Assembly: GCA_905221605.1 (NCBI GenBank)
Contig: CAJNDS010002210.1
Span: 1-64,000 of the forward strand
Direction: 5' to 3'
Length of the DNA stretch: 64,000 bases
Source of the DNA: Symbiodinium natans
Taxonomy: Eukaryota; Sar; Dinophyceae; Suessiales; Symbiodiniaceae
Made by a program: the position numbers and the translations under genes. A model generated the notes under the pieces. It made no database searches, was not told where the DNA came from, and saw only the letters and a program-made list of their open reading frames with translations. Shown here in pieces: positions 30,609-43,700 of the stretch; position 1 is the stretch's first letter; every line of letters begins with the position of its first letter.

Positions 30609-30989
30609 TTGACCTTCTGCCGCACACGGCAAGACCTTTGCCAGCGCAAGTGCCTCTGACACAACTTGCTTAGAGGAGACTTTGCAATGGATCGGACGGT
30701 GAAGTGCCACCCCCGACCAATTCGAGCTGACCCGCCCAAAAGGATGGACGGAATTTCCCATCTGCTTCAGACTAGTCTCTGCGCATATTCGTCCACCATA
30801 GCTCGCGTTCGCGTGGTCTTGGATGTAGCTGAACATGCTGGTCCTGTTCCAGCATGGAAGCCTATGCAAACAACCATGTCTGTGCTTGTGCTAGTGCCAT
30901 TGGTATCTACGCATGCAAGCAGCAGATGCCTGCATACTGAGATGCACGGTGTGTGTGGCAGGCTTGCCTGTAAGATGGCTTGATCCACT

Positions 30990-33330
30990 CCATCAAATTC
31001 GGCACACCTCCAACTTCTTGCTGCGGGTGCCGGAAAGTCCTGGCACAAAAGCTGGCGGCCGCTTTCATGGGCAGGTCAAGTTCAATCTTGGTGTTTGCCA
31101 TCCTTCCCTCGACCCTCTGAACTTCTGAACGCTGCCCAAACGCATGAGTTCTTGTATACACTGTGCATGGGGTCGCAGTACTGAATACAGCCCAGAGGCA
31201 GCTCCATCGAGCTGATGAGGAAGTCTTCATTTGGAGTCCTCGGGGTTGGTCAGTAGTAGGTCGAATAGGCCACTGTACCCAACGTGAAATTGGTTCACCC
31301 TGCCAACTCTGCCATACTACCAAGAGTCTGCACGTCGACCACGATGCTCACCCTGTTCAGGCTTCGCAACCGTGTCAAGTTGTCAGTGCCTGAGCCACTG
31401 CCAAGAAGAAATCTTCCCCGGCTGGCTCAGCGATGCTCAGAGGAGTTCAGAATCAAAACGAATCGTGGAGCACCCTCGCTGGTGGCCTCGAAGATGTCAA
31501 ACTTGATGGTCAATGACCCTAAATTTTTTCTAGTCCAAGAGGAAAACTATACCAGCGTTGGGGTATTTCGCGAGCGGTCCAAAGGCAATGACAGGTTCGA
31601 GTCACTTATTTACGTTAGAACCTCATCACTTTAAACAATTGAAGTAGGAAGGCAAGGGCAGTCTCTGAGCGTGCGGGCCAAGGCACGGCCACTACTGTGA
31701 CTGCTTCCTGAAGAGTCGCTGTTTCGAGAGCACTTGCTCGGGAGGCTGCGCTGCTGTCTGTCAAGCTGGTACCTCAGACCACCAGATACCAAGTGCTGTG
31801 TTGCTTGTGAGCATGATCCGCATGTGTTCACAATGCGTGCGAAGAGAGGAAGACATCCTGGAAAAAGCTCTGAATGCAGTGACAAGTTCTATTCCGCAAA
31901 AGAAATAGAAACAGGACTTTGTGTTGAACTCGCTTGGACTTCTTTTAGGTCCAACCCTCTATGCAGAGTTGGTCTGACAGGCATCCTCCCTTTGGTGCAG
32001 GGGGTTGAGCGGGTAGAGGGGGTAGAGGCGAAGAGGGTATACGAAGAGAAGACGCTGGTCTTGGTGCTTGTGCCGATGCTTTGGCAACGAACAGGTAGTG
32101 CAAACTAGAAACCGCTTCATGCAAGTCAAGACACTACAGCTCCCGAAAACTCCACCCACAACCACCACAACCCGAAAGCCACAGATGCGCCATAACACCT
32201 GAACCAGTTACTCAGTCGAGTTCTTGCTTGGGCACCCCAGAATGTGGCGCATGTCGGCGGCATCAGCCTAGGGGCTCTTCGTGGCAGCGGCACAACTTTG
32301 GGGCCTCCTTTGGTTTTCATGCTTAGGCTTCACACGCCCCATGCCAGAGTGCGCTAGGCCATGCTGGCGACACTTCTGCTTGCAATCGGCTCAGAGAAAC
32401 CTGTGCTACCATCGGTCTCCTTCAAACCTCCCTCACTCTGGTGACTACTAGTGCACCCTGTCCGCCTGTTGAGGAAAATGCGGAGTGTCCAGTCTGCCAA
32501 GACCATCGTGGCTGTCGTAGACATTCTGGGCAAGGGAAGCCAAACGTGAGTCTCAAGGAGTTCTTGGAGCTGCGACATACGTATGACGTGCCTCGAATCG
32601 CTCCAGCCTGTCGGTGCAGGACTCCTGGGTGGTCCGAGTCTCCCACAAGAGGTCCATCTGGTGGGGGTACGAAGATGGGGGACCCCCAATATAGATCGCC
32701 AAAGAGTAGGATCCCGTTATCATAAGGACCAAAATACGGTAGCCCTAATTTTGGAAACCCCCATTTCACAAGAACCGTGGCTGCCATGGCCTGAGTGATG
32801 CCGATCAAATGCTCGTTCTCGTCGGTCCTGCCAGGTGCAGCTGTGATCTTCTCTGCAGCAAACATCTACTCGGCTGCAAGCAGTTAACGGCTACCATGTC
32901 CTGAGACCAGGAACAGCTACATGAAAGAGCTCGGCATTGAAGACAACTCCGCTGGAGTCCTTTCCACGGGCATCTGATTCGTGTCATGCCGGCCACGAAA
33001 GTTCTCCCGCGATATGTCCTTCATACCAACATGCAGAGATCTGGCAGGATTCCTGAGAAGAGCGGCAAAAAACTCGTTGCCCAACAAAGAAATCAAATCG
33101 ACGCGAGAAGTGGTTTGGCTCACAAGGAACCGCAATTGCCAGTGTTGGACAGGGCGGGGTGCTAACCGCGAGCTGTGCTGAGCAAATGGCGCGCAAGTAC
33201 CACCCACGTGACAAAGGGATATTCATGGATGACAACAGGGTTGCGCTTGGGGTGCGTGGGACTGCCTTGGTTGAGTTTGGGTGCGTGGGATCTTTTTGGT
33301 GCATTCCTGCAGGTTTTCGGTGGTTTGGGC
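30990..33330. other. no gene recognised
   Basis: Many short frames on both strands without motifs. The longest are 30907-31323 (-) and 32422-32865 (-). I found no phase-consistent exon pairs by eye, but short exons could be hidden here. Confidence 0.35.
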
Positions 33331-33334
33331 CTAC

Positions 33335-33432
33335 CTTTCGAACTTCTAGAACCTTTAGACCTTGGAACTTTGTAGAACTCTTAGAACTGTTAGAACCTGC
33401 AGAACTTGTGAAAACCTAGAATTTCTAGACTC
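33335..33432 (+). repeat. TAGAACCTT-type minisatellite
   Basis: Degenerate 9-11-bp units: TTCTAGAACC, TTTAGACCTT, GGAACTTTG, TAGAACTCT, TAGAACTGT, TAGAACCTG. Confidence 0.75.
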
Positions 33433-33556
33433 AAACCCCCAAATACAACCAAGACATTCCCACGTGCCCTTACATCGCAACCAACCCATCTGCCGAGGCC
33501 TCGAGCAGTCGGTCTGGGGAGCAACGGGGAGCAAAAAGCAGGTACCCCCCCCCCGC

Positions 33557-33566
33557 CTCTATATAA
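33557..33566 (+). promoter_or_regulatory. isolated TATA-like word
   Basis: TCTATATAAA follows a C-run, about 100 bp before a telomere-type block. Dinoflagellate genes usually lack TATA boxes. It might belong to a decayed mobile element, or it may be chance. Confidence 0.12.
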
Positions 33567-33653
33567 ACGGCCGGGGATGCTTTTCCTAATTTTGTTCCGT
33601 GTCTTTCTATTATTTTTGTTGGTCGGGAACCTCTTGGCTTCCCCCCTCTGTCG

Positions 33654-33706
33654 AGGGTTTAGGGTTTAGGGTTCAGGGTTTAGCTTTTAGGGTTTAGGGT
33701 TAAGGT
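33654..33706 (+). repeat. interstitial telomere-type array, TTTAGGG
   Basis: About seven TTTAGGG-like units with TTCAGGG and TTTTAGGG variants. Confidence 0.9.
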
Positions 33707-33719
33707 TTCGACTCTCACA

Positions 33720-36180
33720 CTAGCGGAACGCGGGCGAGGACTAGGGTTAAGGTTTAAGCTTGTTTGCTTGCTAGGCCACACGGCCGAAACAAAGATAAGG
33801 AAAAAAACGGAGAACAAAAAAAACAAGGAAAAAAACACCGCCACCCCTCTAAACCCCTTGCCCAGGCCACGTGGACCGGTGCGTCAGGACCTCCTGTTCG
33901 TTGGGTGAGACCTTCCCCATTTGCGGCCTAACAGACCAGCAACCCCTAAACCCCAAGCAGACCGATACAAGGTTGGTCGGGGCTCGTTGCATTGGAGGAC
34001 TCCTTGATAAAGTCCAGAAATCGCTGGTGGTCCTGTGACCAGAGCAGGCAAGGGGAGAGAGAGCGGAATACCCAGCATCTGCACTCGAAAGTAGCGTACT
34101 AACACGAATTCCTCCTTTTTTCAAGACCTGAACTCGACGATTCAAAGTGTTCTTTCTTGTCCCCTGCCCCCAGGTGTCCACAGGGTTAATATACCGAATC
34201 ATGGGCACGCCGTCTAGCGGATTCCTTGGTTGCCACACTTTGGCTCTCTCAGGGTTATGGTTGTGGATTAGGGGGCTGAGGGCTGCGGTACTGTGGGGAA
34301 ACACGCAGACAACAGACCACAACACTGAGCTAAACATGCCGATCTGATGTGGAAACAGAGCAGTCACCCAGAACAAGGTGCGTCTCATCTCTTTCATTCT
34401 CAGCTTTTTCGACATATATCTCTTGGTATACCTATCTCTTAGTATACCGATATTTCGATGTATATGCATGTGGAAGTGCACATGTACATGTATGTGTATG
34501 TATGTATACATGCATATATAGATACTCTCATGTTCATATTATTTCCCCTCTTCCCACGGTGGTGCCCAGTGTCAAAGCCAAGCTCGACCCAAACCCACCT
34601 TAGGCTGGCGTCTGAACACGAGCTTCGATTGATCTGACTGGAACACCAGCCCGAGATTCTCCCATGCAGAAGTGCTTTGGGGCTTAAGCCCGAGAACGAC
34701 TCATCAAAAAAACCGAAGCCACATGTGAGCCTTTGAAGAACATGGCTGGGCACGTGAGGCGGCTCCCTGCCGCAAGCAGTCAAGCCACACATCAAGAGGT
34801 CTGATAAGCTCTGCGAGGGCTCGAAGATGGAGAGGTCAGGTGCAAGCCTGAACAACTGAGCAAAAACAGCACGCCAAGAACTGCACGAAGTGGTGGAGTC
34901 GCTGGCGTTGCATTTGCCCAAGTGTGAGCATGCATTTGGGGCACTCCGAGCTGCACTTGGAGTGCTTCACAGTCCACGAGTTCCAAGCGCGAAGCTGCAA
35001 CAGAATTTTCTGAATTGCGCCACCGCACCCAGGCGAAGACTGAAGTGCCGGGACCCCAAAAGCCCACGACTACAACCCCCTACACTCTGAAGAGTCCAAA
35101 GCCCTCAAGCCCTACCCGACGAGCAGGGTCATAAGAACCCCAAGGAAAGCTCAAACTAGCCGTGCCTAGAGGTTGCTATAGCTTTGCTGTCAGACAACAC
35201 CCCCCAGTGCCTCACGGAGGCATCGCAGGTCACGCTGAGAAGGCGCGAGGCCGCGCCTCCCGCCCGCTCCTTGGGCTCAAAGAACTTATCTCAAGGACCT
35301 TTTTAAGCCCCTTTGGTTTGAAAATGAATCCGTAAGCCCCATAACCCGTATACCTAATAACCCTGAACCCTAACCCTGCCCAGCTGGGAAGAGCAGATCG
35401 CATGCATGTTCATTCATCAGACTCGGGGCCTACTTACAGGGATTTGGCTGACCTCGTACAGTTGTCAGTGCATGGTTCGACTCCCATTCAGTTTGCGGAT
35501 ATCAGGGGCTATCCGAGACGGTAAAGCCGGTAAAGGTCCAATGAGCCTGAGCGTAACAAAGGGGCGCTATGCGGCACAACGACAGTAGCCGGTAACCCTA
35601 AATTTACGTCCCTGAACCCTGCGAAAGCCCCGAAACCATGTTGTGAGACCTGCATGGGCTAAAAGTGGGCTAAACATCGAGCAATTTGAGGCTTGGACTT
35701 TTGGGATTGCGCTTTGAAGGAACCTTGGAAAAATGACGGCACGCCTCGGCACATCTGGTGTCTCCCCCCATCAAAACATGAAACGTTGGCCCGGTGGCTC
35801 TTTTTACCAGGTCAAGAATTCTTTTTTAGGGATACTCGTGGTTTCCAGAGAAGGTCCCTAGTGGAAGTTCAGACGAGTCTGTCTCCAGTGGGTCCCATAG
35901 CATTCCCCAAAATCCGCAAAGGCTTAAACGCGCGCCAGCTCACTCCATGTTCGCCCGGCGACCTCAGGAGGTTGTGCTAGCGGGTGTGTCTCCGAAGGTT
36001 GGCTCTTGCAGAAATCGCACAGGTCCTAGGTTTTGAGGCCTTGCTGTTGCCCCTTGTGTGGGTAGAGGCCCCTGCCCTGGTGGCCTCAGAGGGCCCATAA
36101 AAGGGCCCCTCTTCCTCTGAGCCCCTTAAGCCCCACGTAGGACCCCTACGACCTGGTTGGGGGCCCCCCGAGTAGGGCCC
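33720..36180. other. no gene recognised
   Basis: Includes a TATG/TGTA-rich stretch (34430-34530) and a small CCCTGAACCCTAACCC block near 35358. The longest frame, 33849-34511 (-), has no motif and part of it is read through the TATG repeat. Confidence 0.4.
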
Positions 36181-36239
36181 GGTGAAGGGTTTCGGGCCAA
36201 GGGCCCAAGAACTACCAAAAAAGGCTCAAAAGGCCCAGG

Positions 36240-36560
36240 GAGTACGCCAGGATTTACCCGTACTTGCCATACAAAAACGCTTTTTTAGTTTCAAGAGCCA
36301 TCAAAAGGCTTCAAAAGACCCCGAAATGAGGGTTTTGCCCATACCCGCAATGAAAAATGCTATTTTTTAGTACGATGGTTTTGGGGGCCTCCAAGAAGCA
36401 CCAAGAGCCACCAAAAGGCTTCGAAAGGCTTCAAACGGCCCTCTAAAGGAGGGGGAATGACACTGTGATTTTTTAGTATTCAGAGCGATGGTTTTGGGCA
36501 ACGGAAGCTGGTGGACCTCTTTTCTTTAGCCGGACGCTCAGGGCTTAAGAGGCTTGGGGT
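36240..36560 (+). repeat. dispersed repeat family, left-hand locus
   Basis: Contains two or three copies of a CAGGATTTACCCGTACTTGC ... AAAATGCTATTTTTTAGTA ... GATGGTTTTGGG module with CAAGAGCCACCAAAAGGCTT between. It ends in GGAAGCTGGTGGACCTCTTT through CGGACGCTCAGGGCTTAAGA (36502-36560). The same blocks recur at 46247-46720. Confidence 0.8.
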
Positions 36561-38510
36561 CGGCTTTGGAAGCAGCCCTGTCTGCTTCACCCACGTGGGC
36601 CCGACCCTGTTCCTCACCCCGGCAAAAAAATCTGCTCCATACTGGGGTTGAACAAAGAATTTTGACTAGGGCTTTAAAAACCGCGACGTTCTTTTCATGC
36701 TTGCGGAGCATGGCGCGAGAGGTGTCTATATGGGCGCTTTGTTCTTTTCGACTACAGAGCGCAGCAAAAACTGCTGCTGCTCTCTTTCGACAGACGAGAG
36801 ACTTATATTCTGGCGTGTCCGGCGTCGATGCAAGGCAGCGGGCCGGCCTTGCCTTCGCATCTTGCGTCCTTGCTTATCTGTAACACGCGAAACTGATATT
36901 CTGCACCTCTGTGCCTCCGCGGGACCATGCGCGGTCGCCTTGGCGCACTCTGTCTCTCCACACCCTTCAGAATTCCTCGAGCGCTTAAGCAGGCCGCACC
37001 CAAAAACAGCCTGGGCCCCGCCAGACAAGAGCTGCTCCGGAGGATCCCCGTCGCCCCCCAGGCCTCCATGAAATGGCTTTCCTCTCTACAGTGTCAAAAG
37101 TAGGAAGGGCCCACAGGGGCGAACCTGTGCCGCAACTGTTCGCCGCCCGTGGGTCCCGAAACCGAACACGACACCCCTCGATGGGAGCCTGCCTAGCATT
37201 CAAGCAAAGCTTCGATGCGCCGCTGGATTCTGTGACGAAAAATAGATTTCGAGTTCTTTGCTGACTCCCGCGCCGTAGGCAGTCCCCTAGCCAGGCCGCT
37301 GCGTCTACGCACGCCCTGGGTCACGCACACTGCGTGCGGCCTCAGTCCCGGCTGGAGCTGGCGCCGCCTGTCCTCGCTTCACCGTCTGCGTCCTACACAC
37401 TTGACTCCGAGGGTGCCACGGGTGCCAGTCGGGATGACCGGGCCCTCGCCCTTGCCAGGAGCGCTGCCTCCTGCTCAGCTTTCTGCAGAGAAGACAGGAG
37501 AGGAACGCTGTTGTTGCAGCCTCTGCGTCTGTCCTGGCACACGACGCTCGCCTCGGGACACCAGGTTAACTCACTTGCTGCGACGTGGTTCAAGGCGTCC
37601 TCGACTGCCGGCGGTGCGTCCTCCTGTCCAGCGAGGTGACTCCAGCTTTCACCCGTCAGTCGTCCTGGCTGCCTCGAAGAGCCAGCTTATAGGTCGAAGG
37701 ACTCCTAGTCGCTGGGAATTACTGGGAATGCTGCGCTACTTTCAAAGGCGCAACACTTTTGGTCCTCGCTCTCGCACTGGCCGGACTGTGCTCCTGCGTC
37801 AACGCGCTGCTGCCAAACAGTTAACACAGTGATTCGTCACCACCACAGCTTCCCCTAACCTCGTCCGCCGCGTGTGGTCCCAGATGGACCTGACCGTGAA
37901 CATCCCTTGCCTACTACTTGCCCAATCACCCTTTCTCACCTCGAAGCTTTCTGCTTGGCGTCTGCCTCGAGAGTCACAACGCTTTCCGCAGGCACGGCTG
38001 TCTGCCTGCGCTGCGTGGCGGTAGCCAACCTGGGCCCAGTGATGAAGAAGCAGCTCCTGCAGGGAAGCGAGCAAACCGCGTACTGCGCGCAGTCCTCCGC
38101 CCGCCTGTTCCAATGGCTCGCGGCCGAACGCCTCGCGCAGCCGTTCGCGCAGCGCTCCAGCTCCTGCCACAGTGGTGACCCCACCCTGCCCCTGCAGTCG
38201 GGTTTGCGCCGGCTCGCCTGCTTCAGAGCCAGAGCCTCTTTCGAGCGCAGCGCAGCCAACGCAGCAGCGGCCTGCGGGACACCGCGCAGTCTGTCTGCGA
38301 ATGCCGGTGCCGCGTGCAGCCTCTTCGTCGCCGTCTTGAGTCTTCCTCTTCAAGTTGGCTCGATGCTGCGCGCGAAAGCGCCCTTGCGCCCGCTTTGCCT
38401 CCCGGTGCGCCTGGGTCAAGCAAGGCGAGCGCGGACTTTGGGCGGGATGTTGCTCTGGCCTCGCCTCCAGGTACTGCTCTGAGCGCCGGAGCGCTGCCCT
38501 TGTTGCGGCG
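36561..38510. other. GC-rich stretch, no gene recognised
   Basis: GC-rich with long overlapping open frames on both strands (for example 37874-38482 + and 37799-38653 -), typical of GC-rich noncoding DNA. No motif is seen until the helicase fossil after 38650. Confidence 0.35.
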
Positions 38511-38511
38511 G

Positions 38512-38602
38512 CCTTGGCCTTTCGCTTTGGCCTTGGCCTTGGCCTTGGCCTTGGCCTTGGCCTTGGCCTTGGCCTTGGCCTTGGCCTTGGCCTTGGCCTC
38601 CA
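38512..38602 (+). repeat. (GGCCTT)n hexanucleotide repeat
   Basis: About 15 uninterrupted CTTGGC/GGCCTT units. They are read as (AL)n on the plus strand and (RP)n or (AK)n on the minus strand. Confidence 0.95.
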
Positions 38603-38649
38603 CGCGGGTCGCGCACATCCCTTCGGTCTCCTTCCAACAAAGGTGTGTT

Positions 38650-39014
38650 TCATTTGCCGTTCCCCCGCTTGGGACCGCTATGCCGCGACAAGCTCCAGCC
38701 TTCCTACTCGGAGGTCTTCGACGGGGAGCGCGTCTTTCTCACGCGCTACATCGACAAGGAACACGACTCGTTAATGGGATGGCTGCGGTCCCGGACAGCA
38801 AGTGCCTCCACGACCCAGCGACCGCTCGCGGTGCACCTCTGCACGGAAGGCCACGGCCCGGGTCACCACCTTCCCAGTCCGGCTGGGCTACGCGTGCACC
38901 ATCCCCAAGATCCAGGGCGCAACGCTGCCGCACATCACCATCTGGCTGGATCGAGCACTCTGCCGCGCCGCCGCCTATGTCGCCCTCTCTCGAGTGGAGC
39001 ACGACGAGAACTAA
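38650..39014 (+). pseudogene. frameshifted C-terminal fragment of a Pif1-type DNA helicase
   Basis: The last third of a Pif1/RecD-like superfamily 1 helicase is spread over all three frames. Frame 1 has VFDGERVFLTRYIDKEHDS (about 38720-38770). A one-base loss then shifts to LVNGM. LAVHLCTEGHG returns to the first frame. A further shift gives TTFPVRLGYACTIPKIQGAT (motif V region) and AAAYVALSRVEHDEN (motif VI), with a stop at 39012-39014. The Walker A and B region is not seen upstream. Pif1-type helicases of this kind are highly multiplied in dinoflagellates and are also carried by Helitrons; no Helitron end was identified. At least three frameshifts rule out function. Confidence 0.7.
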
Positions 39015-39019
39015 TTGGT

Positions 39020-41750
39020 GGCGGGCAAGGTCGGCACCAAGCCCGCCCATTGAGTCAGCCGGCCTCTCTTGTACACGTTTGTAATTCGCCTCGGCTTCCT
39101 GCCGAGAAGCGTCTGGAACAAGCAGACCCGGATTGGGTTTTTTTCCCCCTAACCCAACCCATGCAAAATTTTCTGACGCCAGCCCCCCCCCCCGCCCTGT
39201 GGGACCCCCCAATCGCTTGGAGGAGCTGCAAACCGATGCCATGGAGCGTCCCCCCACCCCACACCCATGCACTGTGCCGAAAATCGCGGTTTGATTGCCG
39301 TCCAGAATATATACAGCGCACCCGGTGGTGGTGGTGGTGCTGGTGCTGGTGCTTGTGTTGGTGCTCTGAAGGAGGGGAAGATTGCAGAAATATGAATATG
39401 GATTCTGCCGGTGAGCTCTCCGTCTGCCCATTGGAACGGCCCACTCCGAAAGCACAGCACGTCTTCACAATAAAGGAGTGCAGCGCAGCAAAGCTGCAAG
39501 CTGAAAAGGATCTTGGCAAGCATGGCTTTCCAGATCTACTGAGCTACCCGCTAGTAATGCTCGGGCTAGAAACTGCGCCGCGAACGCAGGATTTCTATCA
39601 TCAAGCGTAGTACTAGAGGGCAGCACTTTGACATGTCCCCAGCACGTCTCCTGAAGCTAGCTGAGACATTGAGGCGTCTCCAAACCACCACCAGAAACCC
39701 AGAAGCATGTGCTTCTCCCCAGATTCTTCGATAGACCGCCGGGCAAGAACTGCATCAGCCTGGACCAGGCTCGGCAAGTCAATCAGGTTTATTGGGTGGC
39801 AAATTCGTGGAGCGGGCTCTGATGCTCCTTGTCCACGCAAACCTCGCTGATGTCTGCAGCAGGCTCCACCGCAAACCTGCTCGTAAACTGTGAAACAGAT
39901 TTGACGAAAGTTTCTTTTGTCCAGAGAGAGGTGAAGCGAAGCCCGTCGGCGCCAGATCTCAAGATTGGGATTGCGCTCGGCTTCCTTGGGGAACAAATTG
40001 GCAAAACACACGACATTTCCCACATGAGGTAGCCAGCGTGTTCATGAGCACCATGCTCCTCTCCAGAATATTCCAGAATCTGAACAGGGTGAGGAGGAGG
40101 AGGAGGAGGAGGAATGACTGCATGCGGGCCCGGCTTGCAAAAACACTGCTTCCTGCCAAACCTGGCAACGCGAACAGCAGCAAATGCAGCAGGCAGCAGC
40201 TGCGCGCACGTGTCCAGCGCGGCACAACTCAGAAAGTACATAGAAAGCCCAGCGGCAGCACAGCTCAGTCTCCTGCTGGCTCTTCTAAAACAGGCCACCA
40301 CTAAACGGGATCAGCATCAGATATCTGTTCCAGAGATGAGCAGCTGAAAGCTGGCACCCAGGCAACAGTCACTCTCTGAGCACTCCCTCAAAGCAGAGAG
40401 AGGGTCGCGCAAACTTCCAGCTCCTCTTCTTTGAGCGAGACTTCTTTTTAGATTCAAGAGTTCGACTTGCAAGAGACGCTGTCCGTAAAGACTTCTTGCA
40501 ACAATCTTCGTAGGATACACTTCGATCCCACACTCAAAACACAGTGGGCTCTAAAGATCAGCATTCTTTGAAGTTAGCGACTCACATGAATAAGAAAAGA
40601 CTAACCCCATACACACACACACACACTGTGTGCAAATTGAGACACAGAAACCACCGCGCCAACTTCAATCAGATTCTGTACATTCGACAGGGGGTCATCT
40701 TCTCTGTTGTCCCCAATCAGAAACATTAAGCAGCAACGACTGCACAGAGCACAAACCCCTAGTATGCAAGAGGAACAGACCACCTACCTGTTGTGAGACC
40801 ATGGTTCGCACCAAGTTGCGCCACATCCCGAGGTTCGCACACCAACATACAATGCGCTCTGATATTTCCGTATAGCCGAAGACCAGCACCACAAGTCTCA
40901 AGCAACCAAACCACGATAACAGCTATCCACAAGGCCCCAGTACCAAAGCTACAAACAACCACAGCATACCAACAACAAATAAAAATCATCATTGGCTGGA
41001 CTCAGGCTCGACTATACAGGTCACTTCGCAAGTCATACGCCGCTGTCAGACCTCATCTAATTTGGGGGCAAGGGTTCGAAGGGGAAGTGGCCGCTTTAGC
41101 GCGCAACGCTATGCACAAGAACTTCTGAAACATCTGGGTCAACGTCGACGCCTCAGCGGAGTCTCGACGGGCTGCGGCTTCGGCTGCGCGAGCCTGAGAC
41201 GGATAGCCCCAAGCTCCCCAAAGTTTACCCAGCACGTACCAGCACAAAACATGCATTTTCTAAGTGTCCAGCTTGAGCGGCCTCCTCTGGCCATCCGGTT
41301 CCACTCTGTGTCGAGCCAGCCTTGGGATGCACCAGGGTTGTGCTCTAGCATTTCCTAAGGGATTCGTTCACAGAACCTCTGATGATCAGCCGAAGCTCTG
41401 GAATCCACGTCCGTGCTGTCATCGTACCCGGCCAAGCTATCGATAATGTATATCTCCAAGGATACAAAGATGCGGACAATCCAGAATGCGCCTGACTTGG
41501 AGCATGCCGAAATAGTGAAGCAAGGCCAGTTGCCCACCAAGCTTGGCTGCGTCTTCTTCCGTGACTGCAGCCTTTGTTGCCCACACAAATCCAGTCAACA
41601 ACACTAGCGGCCACTAGCGAAGCCAACAAGGGCGGGCCCCGACTACTCATGCCCAAGAGCTGTAAACCTTGGATCGATCGACTGGAACCAAGTCCAGCCC
41701 TTGCTTGGCCTCAGACTTTCTATGGCAGCTACTTGTGCGCACCAGCAATC
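39020..41750. other. no gene recognised
   Basis: Contains GGTGGTGGTGCTGGTGCTGG (about 39324), GGAGGAGGAGGAGGAGG (about 40091) and CACACACACACAC (about 40611) runs. Frames on both strands (39789-40301 -, 40793-41128 +, 41345-41656 -) lack motifs. Confidence 0.4.
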
Positions 41751-41758
41751 ACGAAAAC

Positions 41759-41779
41759 AGCAGCAGTAACGACAACGGC

Positions 41780-41825
<46 letters not shown>

Positions 41826-41832
41826 GCAACAG

Positions 41833-41863
<31 letters not shown>

Positions 41864-41908
41864 GACAGCGACAGCGACAGCGACAACGACAACCACAACA
41901 ACAACAGC

Positions 41909-41975
<67 letters not shown>

Positions 41976-42430
41976 GCAGCAGCAGCAGCAGCAGCAACAG
42001 CCACAGCAACAGCAAACACCAAACACCAAACACCAAACAAGAAACAACAAACAACAAACAACAAACAACAAACAAACAAAAAAACAAACAACAAACAACA
42101 CACAACACACAACAAACAACACAAAACAAACAACAAACAACAAACAACAAACAACAAACAACACACAACACACAACACACAACACCCAACACACAACAAA
42201 CAACAAAAAACAAACAGCAAGCAACAAACAACAACCGACAAACAACAACCAACAACCAACAACCGACAAACAACAAACAACACACAACAAACAACACACA
42301 ACAGACAACACACAGCAAACAACAAACAACAAACAACCAACAACCAACAACCAACAACCAACAACAACAACTTCTTCTACTACTACTACTACTACGACGA
42401 CGACTACTACTACTACTGCTACTACTACTC

Positions 42431-42486
<56 letters not shown>

Positions 42487-42514
42487 GCTGCTACTACTAC
42501 TACTACTGCTACTC

Positions 42515-42590
<76 letters not shown>

Positions 42591-42651
42591 AACGACTACA
42601 ACCACAACGACTACAACCACCACCACCACCACCACCACCACCACCACCACC

Positions 42652-42748
<97 letters not shown>

Positions 42749-42805
42749 CCGCAACCGCAACCGCAACCGCAACCACAACCACAACCACAACCACAGCAAC
42801 AGCAC
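41759..42805 (+). repeat. 1-kb compound trinucleotide repeat
   Basis: Blocks in order: (CAA)n with CAG variants; (GACAGC)n; (CAA)n; (CAG)n; a mixed (ACAAACA)n/(ACACACA)n zone at about 42020-42370; (CTA)n with GCT variants; (CCA)n; (CAA)n; and (CCGCAA)n/(CCACAA)n. All six frames stay open over most of it, which produces spurious frames of up to 438 codons. Confidence 0.97.
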
Positions 42806-42929
42806 TGTGGCTGAGTGGCGCTGTTGGCATTGCCTCGTTTCTCATGGAGATGTAGCACCGGTCGGCCACGTCGGGCTGCGCCCGATATGATGGAGGCCCA
42901 CGTATTGTCAAGTGGCCACTCCTTGTGCT

Positions 42930-43560
42930 GTCAACTGCACCAGCTTGTGTTGCAACTTGTAGCTTAGTAGCTGCGCATCAACATGGACGGTAATTCTGTA
43001 CGCGGAGATCACATGATGCATGGGGCGGACGCGGTGGTTGTCACCCGGTGTGTGTGCAAATGATGTTGCAACACAATAAGCAAGGTACAGGGAAGGGATG
43101 CCGCATGTCCGCCAAATAATGAGCCATTCACATCATTCTTCAGAGCAGACAAGTCCTCTGGGTAATGATTCTTTCTGTTTGGGCTGGCTGGTTTGCAGCC
43201 CGCCCGATCAGTACCCGCATCACTCCCTCTCTGCCCTCCGAAGGGCTTCCAAGACTACATGCGCAGTGGATGGAGGCTTGCCCGCTTGCCCGCAGCCCAA
43301 ACGTTTTCGGAGGCCCCGAACTCGTTGGTGGAGCTGAGCCTGGCGATCCCCTTCATTCAAAGGAAAGCAAATGGCAAAACGCGGACCTGCATCATCAGCA
43401 TCATTGGCGCTACGAGCGCGCGTGGTTTCTTGGCCCAATCACCTTGTAGATAGCCCAACCCCAGGGCACAGAAGGTAGCCCAACATGTCAAGAAGATAAC
43501 CCAGAACCGAAATCCCGAGGGCACACAAGGCCCAAAACATGCGATAATGATAGGAAAAAC
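42930..43560. other. no gene recognised
   Basis: Several short overlapping frames at 43098-43453 but no motif. Confidence 0.35.
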
Positions 43561-43567
43561 TCTCTAC

Positions 43568-43670
43568 CTCTTGGGGATAGCATCTTGAGACTAGGATGTA
43601 ACTATGAAAAAACGCATGTGTTGCGGAGTCTTCCCGCAGGGCACAGCGATAAAACAGTACCGCTGCCATG
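43568..43670 (+). repeat. imperfect direct repeat, copy 1
   Basis: Begins CTCTTGGGGATAGCATCTTG and contains CTTCCCGCAGGGCACAGCGA then TAAAACAG. Paired with 43701-43802, 133 bp downstream. Confidence 0.85.
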
Positions 43671-43700
43671 AATCCACCCGTGAACTTCTTTTGAAGCTAC

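Noticed and set aside
37799-38653. 284-codon minus-strand frame with (RP)n
   Set aside because: GC-rich DNA and the GGCCTT repeat explain its openness; an opposite-strand frame is equally long and neither has a motif.
41574-42911. Open frames of 370-438 codons on both strands (poly-Asn/Gln/Thr, poly-Tyr, poly-Val)
   Set aside because: They are translations of the trinucleotide repeat; all six frames are open and the unique flanks hold no domain.
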